Shown here piece by piece: positions 6,295 to 10,049 of a stretch of DNA of 10,049 bases. The position numbers and the translations under genes were made by a program. Origin of the DNA: SOIA01 sp050116035 (GTDB taxonomy: Bacteria > Acidobacteriota > Aminicenantia > Aminicenantales > Aminicenantaceae); contig JASFPJ010000104.1 of the NCBI GenBank assembly GCA_050116035.1, positions 1 through 10,049 of the forward strand. Direction: 5' to 3'. The notes below the pieces were generated by a model. That model had not been told where the DNA came from. It saw only the letters and a program-made list of their open reading frames with translations, and ran no database searches. How positions within the stretch are numbered: the stretch's first letter is position 1; every line of letters begins with the position of its first letter.

Positions 6295-7818
6295 TTATTT
6301 CAACTGTCCGACGGCTTTCTCGACTGCCTCCAGGATCTCATTGGATTCCACCACCTCTTTAAGCTTATTGATGTCGTCAAAAAGAGGACGGTCTTCTTCA
6401 AGTTTCTCGACATATTTCCGGATAACATCGTAGGCTGATTGAATCCCCTTACTGGGCTTTATGGGCTTTCGAAAATCAATAGCCTGGGCTCCTGCCATGA
6501 ATTCTATTCCAAGGACAGCTTGTGCATTATCGATAATATCTCGAGTCTTGAGAGCTGTAGTCATACCCATGCTGACAAAATCTTCTTGGTCAGCGGCCGC
6601 GGGAATAGACCCAGTGGCGGCAGGATGGGAGAGAATCCTGTTCTCACAGACTAACGCACCCGCCGTGTACTGAGAAAGCATCAGACCAGAAAACATTCCT
6701 GCGCCCTTGGTGAGGAAGGCGGGAAGCCCCATGCTCAGATGAGGATTCATCAGCCTGTTCGTTCTTCTCTCCGAGAGGACGCAGACGGTTGTGATTGCCA
6801 TTCCTAGAAGTTCTAGAGCAAAAGCCATAGGAGTTCCTTGAAAATTGGCTCCTGTGAGCACTAAATCTTCATCCGGGAAAAAGGTGGGATTATCTGCCGC
6901 TCCGTTGAGTTCAATCTCCAGCATGGAGCGAGCCCACTTGAGAGCATCACGGGCTGAACCCATCACCTGGGGTGTACTGCGCAAGCTGTAGCAGTCCTGA
7001 ATTTTTTTTCCCTTTTGAGCGAGAAGCTTGCTGCCTTCAGTTATTCTCCTAATGTTCTCACTGGCTTCGATAGCTCCAGGATAACCCCGGACTTTGTGCA
7101 ACCGCTCATCGTAAGCTTTCATGTTGGCGTTTAAGACTTCCAGAGTCATGGCGGCCACAATCTCCGCATTCTTTATCCAGCGTTCGGCATCGTAAATCTC
7201 CAAAGCTCCCATGCCGGCGATGATGTTGGCGCCGTTGATCGTCGCCAGGCCATCGCGCGCTTCATACACTATGGTCGGTATTCCTGCTTTCTCCATGGCT
7301 TCTTTTCCAGGTAACCGGTTGCCTTTGTAAAAAGCCTCCCCTTCCCCCATGGGAACCAGAGCCATCTGAGCCATAGGAGAAAGATCGCCACACGCGCCGA
7401 CAGAGCCCTTTTCACAAACAACAGGCGTGACGCCTTTGTTCAACATTTCTTTCAGAGTCTGGACAACTTCGGGCCTCAGGCCCGAATGGCCATGGCAGTG
7501 ACAGTTGATACGGCTCAGGATAGCGGCCCGGACGACCTCAATGGGCAATGGCTTCCCGTATCCGGCTGCGTGGCTGTAAATAAGATATCTCTGGTATTCC
7601 TCTACCTGTTCTTGAGTCAATACCACTTCGGAAAGCTCCCCGATGCCCGTGTTAACACCATACATGATTTCTCTTTTTTTTATCTTATCCTCGAGAAGAT
7701 TCCTGCATTTCTTGATTCTTTTTATTGCCTCAGGATGAATGGAAATACTCTCATTATCCCTGGCCACTTTGACGACCTTCTCTATAGAAAGGTTATGTCC
7801 GTCCACTTGTATCGACAT
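6295..7818 (-). CDS. hutH: Histidine ammonia-lyase family enzyme (MIO enzyme with Ala-Cys-Gly)
   Basis: The family removes ammonia from an aromatic amino acid without cofactor; HutH turns histidine into urocanate. The 507-aa length is typical. Residues known to line the Pseudomonas putida HutH active site are all found: Y53, H83, N195, Q274, Y277, R280, F326 and E412. This favours histidine as substrate. The tripeptide that cyclises into the MIO prosthetic group is A142-C143-G144 (GSVGACGDLSP) where nearly all relatives have Ala-Ser-Gly; the codon is clearly TGT. Other departures are NFQG (325-328) for NFHG, DQEDFVSM (410-417) for NQEDHVSM, and PVVCEKG for the usual proline before the loop. 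The start ATG has AAGGAGGA six bases upstream; the frame is open further 5' but without such a site. No hutU, hutI or hutG is in the window. Family certain; histidine as substrate probable, another aromatic amino acid possible. Confidence 0.9.
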   Translation of the reverse strand: MSIQVDGHNLSIEKVVKVARDNESISIHPEAIKRIKKCRNLLEDKIKKREIMYGVNTGIGELSEVVLTQEQVEEYQRYLIYSHAAGYGKPLPIEVVRAAILSRINCHCHGHSGLRPEVVQTLKEMLNKGVTPVVCEKGSVGACGDLSPMAQMALVPMGEGEAFYKGNRLPGKEAMEKAGIPTIVYEARDGLATINGANIIAGMGALEIYDAERWIKNAEIVAAMTLEVLNANMKAYDERLHKVRGYPGAIEASENIRRITEGSKLLAQKGKKIQDCYSLRSTPQVMGSARDALKWARSMLEIELNGAADNPTFFPDEDLVLTGANFQGTPMAFALELLGMAITTVCVLSERRTNRLMNPHLSMGLPAFLTKGAGMFSGLMLSQYTAGALVCENRILSHPAATGSIPAAADQEDFVSMGMTTALKTRDIIDNAQAVLGIEFMAGAQAIDFRKPIKPSKGIQSAYDVIRKYVEKLEEDRPLFDDINKLKEVVESNEILEAVEKAVGQLK

Positions 7819-7860
7819 GATGACTCCTCCTTGAATGACAAAATCAATTAAAAAATAAAC

Positions 7861-7887
7861 TCTATAAAAAGAAACAAAAGAAGGCAA
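7861..7887 (-). promoter_or_regulatory. Weak candidate hutH promoter
   Basis: Read on the minus strand, TTGCCT (7887-7882, 4/6) precedes TATAGA (7866-7861, 4/6) with a short 15-bp spacer. The leader would be about 36 nt. The spacing is poor, so this is only the best candidate in the gap. Confidence 0.3.
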
Positions 7888-7907
7888 GAGATTATTTTAC
7901 CGGTGTC

Positions 7908-8053
7908 AGTTTATAGGGGTCAGGCCTTAGTTACTTCAGTAATTTGAAGTTTATTGGGCTCAGGCCTTAGTCACTTCAGTAATTTCATTTTAAAAGAAGT
8001 CAGATTATTCAATTGACTTTAAATTGCTGAATTTATTTAGGCCTGACCCTATT
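7908..8053. repeat. Three-copy repeat (two direct, one inverted) between hutH and tdh
   Basis: Copies at 7908-7945 and 7948-7985 match at 35 of 38 positions with a period of exactly 40 bp. Both contain TCAGGCCTTAGT and end ACTTCAGTAATTT. A third copy lies inverted at 8021-8053, matching the reverse complement at about 27 of 33 positions with one base deleted. The second and third copies thus form terminal inverted repeats of a roughly 100-bp MITE-like unit, with the first copy as an extra end. ACTTCA/TGAAGT (7933-7938 and 7945-7950) forms a small inverted repeat across the junction. No ORF is present in this 328-base gap. The unit differs in sequence from the GGGGACGTTCCCC elements. Confidence 0.85.
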
Positions 8054-8068
8054 TTTCTGTATTTCAGG

Positions 8069-8097
8069 TTGACTTCTTTTTTTTTACAGGATATAAG
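8069..8097 (+). promoter_or_regulatory. Near-consensus sigma70 promoter of tdh
   Basis: TTGACT (8069-8074, 5/6) is followed by a 17-bp T-rich spacer and TATAAG (8092-8097, 5/6). Transcription from about 8104 gives a 43-nt leader to the ATG. It begins 16 bp after the inverted repeat copy, so the repeat insertion left it intact. This is the best promoter in the window after the one for the symporter. Confidence 0.75.
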
Positions 8098-8146
8098 TAA
8101 GACTCTCAAAATCTACCTTAAATACACACGAATTTGGAGGCATAAC

Positions 8147-9127
8147 ATGGGTAAAGAAATGAAGAGGATAATGGTCACTGGAGCGGTTGGACAGATCGGC
8201 TCTGAATTAACAATGGCTCTGCGTGAGAAATACGGCAACGACAACGTACTTGCCACGGGGCACCGGACCAAACCCAAACCTGAACTCAAGGATTCCGGCC
8301 CGTTTGAATTCATCAACGTGGCCAAAAGAGAGACCATTGAAGAAGTCGTTAAAAAATACAACATCGATACTATCTATCATATGTCCGCGATTCTCTCTGC
8401 CGTGGGCGAAAAAAATCCAAAACTCTGCTGGGACGTCAACATGAACGGAACCTACAACATTCTCGAATCAGCCATCGAGCATGAGATGACAAGGATTTTC
8501 ATTCCCAGTTCTATCGCCGCCTTCGGCCCAGAGACTCCCATCGACAACACACCTCAAGAAACAGTTCTCAGGCCAAAAACCATGTACGGAGTGACAAAAG
8601 TCGCCGGAGAGCTTCTCTGTGATTATTACGTTAAGCGCTTTAACGTGGATATTCGCGGCTGCCGGTATCCCGGCATTATCAGCAATGAAACACTTCCTGG
8701 CGGGGGAACGACCGACTATGCGGTGGAAATTTACTACGAAGCCATCAAAAATAAAAAATACACCTGCTTTCTCAAGGAGGACACCCGGCTGCCGATGATG
8801 TACATGCCCGACTGCCTCAAAGCTACCTTTGACCTGATGGAAGCAGATTTCTCCCAACTCGTTCATCACTCTGACTTCAACGTCACGGCCATGAGCTTCT
8901 CAGCCGGCGAACTGGCCGCAGAGATCAAAAAACACATCCCTGAATTTACCGTCGAGTACGAGCCCGACTTCAGGCAGGAAATCGCTGACTCCTGGCCGAA
9001 TTCCATCGATGACTCCGCCGCCCGAGAGGAATGGGGTTGGGAGCCGGATTACGATCTGGGCAAAATGACCGAGGATATGCTCACCGTCCTGGGCAAACGC
9101 CACGCCGAGGGAAAGCTGGATTACTGA
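8147..9127 (+). CDS. tdh: L-threonine 3-dehydrogenase, short-chain (epimerase-like) type
   Basis: This cytosolic enzyme oxidises L-threonine with NAD+ to 2-amino-3-ketobutyrate, which a CoA ligase (Kbl) normally cleaves to glycine and acetyl-CoA. The 326-aa chain belongs to the extended short-chain dehydrogenase type, not the zinc alcohol-dehydrogenase type of E. coli. Visible are the NAD-binding GAVGQIG (12-18), IPSSIAAFG (119-127), and catalytic Y147-x3-K151. The substrate-side signatures that separate it from sugar epimerases are also present: RYPGIIS (173-179), PGGGTTDYA (184-192), LPMMYMPD (215-222), and SWPNSIDDS with EEWGW (282-290, 294-298). The ATG at 8147 has GGAGG six bases upstream and lies 43 nt behind a strong promoter; the in-frame ATG at 8024 would lie before that promoter. 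Divergent from hutH and convergent with speE, so a single-gene unit. No kbl is in the window, although it often accompanies tdh. Confidence 0.92.
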   Translation: MGKEMKRIMVTGAVGQIGSELTMALREKYGNDNVLATGHRTKPKPELKDSGPFEFINVAKRETIEEVVKKYNIDTIYHMSAILSAVGEKNPKLCWDVNMNGTYNILESAIEHEMTRIFIPSSIAAFGPETPIDNTPQETVLRPKTMYGVTKVAGELLCDYYVKRFNVDIRGCRYPGIISNETLPGGGTTDYAVEIYYEAIKNKKYTCFLKEDTRLPMMYMPDCLKATFDLMEADFSQLVHHSDFNVTAMSFSAGELAAEIKKHIPEFTVEYEPDFRQEIADSWPNSIDDSAAREEWGWEPDYDLGKMTEDMLTVLGKRHAEGKLDY

Positions 9128-9316
9128 TTCTCCATTTTTCTACTAGAGGCAATTAAAGGGAGAGCGGAAAAGCCACCCCCCTGAGAATAAACGAAAAACC
9201 TGATTGTGAAAACGACTGGCTCGTTTTTCAGAGAGTGTAAGGGTCTGCTTCCACTTTATTTAATTCTGTTTTATGAATGCAATCCGCAGCAGGCTCGATT
9301 CCCCTGAATTTCTCAC
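9128..9316. other. Gene-free gap between convergent tdh and speE
   Basis: No ORF, RNA gene or convincing terminator is seen. The only structure is a 7-bp inverted repeat, GAAAAAC (9193-9199) with GTTTTTC (9223-9229), separated by 23 bases. It is AT-only in its core and too weak to call as a terminator, although a terminator for both genes would be expected here. Confidence 0.6.
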
Positions 9317-10049
9317 TCACATCCTGGCCTTATCATTACCTGACTGATCCAGTTTCTCCTTGAAAAAGTTCGGCAGGGAAAACGCAGCCCTGTGGATATC
9401 CGGATTAAAATAGAGAAGCCCCGCAGGAGGATTTCCTTTTATGTTTAAGGGTTGGACTGTATCCGAGAGAAAAACAAAAGCCCAGCTTCCTCCAGGATAA
9501 GTCGGAACCGGGCTCATGTAGAAGCTCACGATTTTAAAGAGCGGCTTCAGGAAATCGTTTTTCTTCTTGATCGAATCCATTCGATAAAAAGGCGAACCAG
9601 CTTGAGCCACGATTATACCGTCTTTTCGCAGACGTTTCTTCATACGCTCAAAAAAGTTCTTTTCATGAAGCGATGCCGAAGGGCCGACAGGGTCTGAAGA
9701 ATCAATGATAATGACATCAAATTTCCTGTCTGTCTTCTGGATGAACTCTTTACCATCAGAAATGACTAATTCGGTCCTTCTATCTTTCAAGCAAGGCGAA
9801 AGCCAGGGAAAATATTCCTGGGACACCTCGATGACCAGCGGGTCTATTTCCACCAGGCAGACAGACTCGACTGGATAACGAAGGATTTCCCTGAGCGCAC
9901 CGCCGTCTCCCCCTCCGATAACAAGCAGATGACGAGCAGAGGGATGGACCAGAAACGCCGGATGAACAAGCATCTCATGGTAAAAAAACTCATCCTTTTC
10001 GGTTGTCTGAACCAAATCATCCAAGATCAACACTCTCCCAAAATGCTCG
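9317..10049 (-). CDS. speE: Spermidine synthase (polyamine aminopropyltransferase), 5' end outside the window
   Basis: The enzyme transfers an aminopropyl group from decarboxylated S-adenosylmethionine to putrescine, making spermidine in the cytosol. The frame is open to the right edge: residues EHFGR precede VLILDDLVQTTEKDEFFYHE, so the GTG at 10033 is not the true start. About 243 residues are present out of a usual 280-300; the missing part is the N-terminal beta-hairpin region. Motifs of the Rossmann-like core are clear, numbering from the GTG codon: HE at 19-20, VIGGGDGGALRE (38-49), VEIDP (61-65), SDGKEF (92-97), DSSDPVGP (111-118, with the catalytic aspartates) and TYPGGSWAFVF (178-188). 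The C-terminus looks complete (FSLPNFFKEKL). Its promoter and any polyamine partner gene would lie beyond the window. Confidence 0.94.
   Translation of the reverse strand, partial: EHFGRVLILDDLVQTTEKDEFFYHEMLVHPAFLVHPSARHLLVIGGGDGGALREILRYPVESVCLVEIDPLVIEVSQEYFPWLSPCLKDRRTELVISDGKEFIQKTDRKFDVIIIDSSDPVGPSASLHEKNFFERMKKRLRKDGIIVAQAGSPFYRMDSIKKKNDFLKPLFKIVSFYMSPVPTYPGGSWAFVFLSDTVQPLNIKGNPPAGLLYFNPDIHRAAFSLPNFFKEKLDQSGNDKARM

Noticed and set aside
8024..8146. A longer Tdh starting at 8024
   Set aside because: The added 41 residues overlap the inverted repeat and the promoter. The NAD-binding fold begins right after the ATG at 8147, which has GGAGG.
9193..9229. Terminator between tdh and speE
   Set aside because: The 7-bp stem is A/T in its core with a 23-base loop and no clear T tract after it.
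9285..9309. tRNA-like T-arm, GGCTCGATTCCCC
   Set aside because: The stem pairing is incomplete, and no D-arm, anticodon arm or acceptor stem can be drawn from the bases upstream.

Overview
The window reads as ordinary chromosomal DNA from a Gram-negative bacterium. It has eight protein-coding genes, short intergenic gaps, good Shine-Dalgarno sites and several sigma70-type promoters. An outer-membrane-type barrel protein with an AMIN domain supports a two-membrane cell. Moderate GC, a solitary HutH-type lyase, a short-chain-type threonine dehydrogenase and many small palindromic repeats would suit an amino-acid-using anaerobe of the Acidobacteriota/Aminicenantes kind, but that placement is a low-confidence guess. 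No rRNA, tRNA, CRISPR array or phage gene was seen.

Layout, plus strand. A four-copy 14-bp tandem repeat lies just upstream of a promoter for an AGCS-family sodium:alanine/glycine symporter (157-1506). Then come mgtE (1578-2936) with its own extended -10 promoter, and recO (2947-3678) only 10 nt behind it. The recO stop codon touches a 120-bp MITE-like element (3678-3797) whose ends each carry two tiny hairpins. Next are a small zinc-finger protein with a DnaG-type CHC2 finger but no primase domain (3885-4388), and a secreted AMIN/Ig-like/PKD/beta-barrel protein (4558-5991) closed by a strong intrinsic terminator (6019-6050).

Layout, second half. A second, decayed copy of the MITE ends appears to bracket 6062-6294, with another palindromic repeat nested inside. 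hutH (6295-7818, minus) follows and is divergent from tdh (8147-9127, plus). The gap between them holds a three-copy repeat (two direct, one inverted) and a near-consensus promoter for tdh. tdh converges on speE (minus), which runs off the right edge of the window.

How the genes fit together: the symporter, HutH and Tdh all concern free amino acids (uptake of alanine/glycine, deamination of histidine or a similar amino acid, oxidation of threonine towards glycine and acetyl-CoA). This suggests an organism that uses amino acids, though the three are not one operon. MgtE (Mg2+), RecO (recombinational repair) and SpeE (spermidine) are housekeeping. The most notable points are a lyase whose MIO prosthetic-group tripeptide is Ala-Cys-Gly instead of Ala-Ser-Gly, and at least three families of small palindromic repeats that sit at gene ends.
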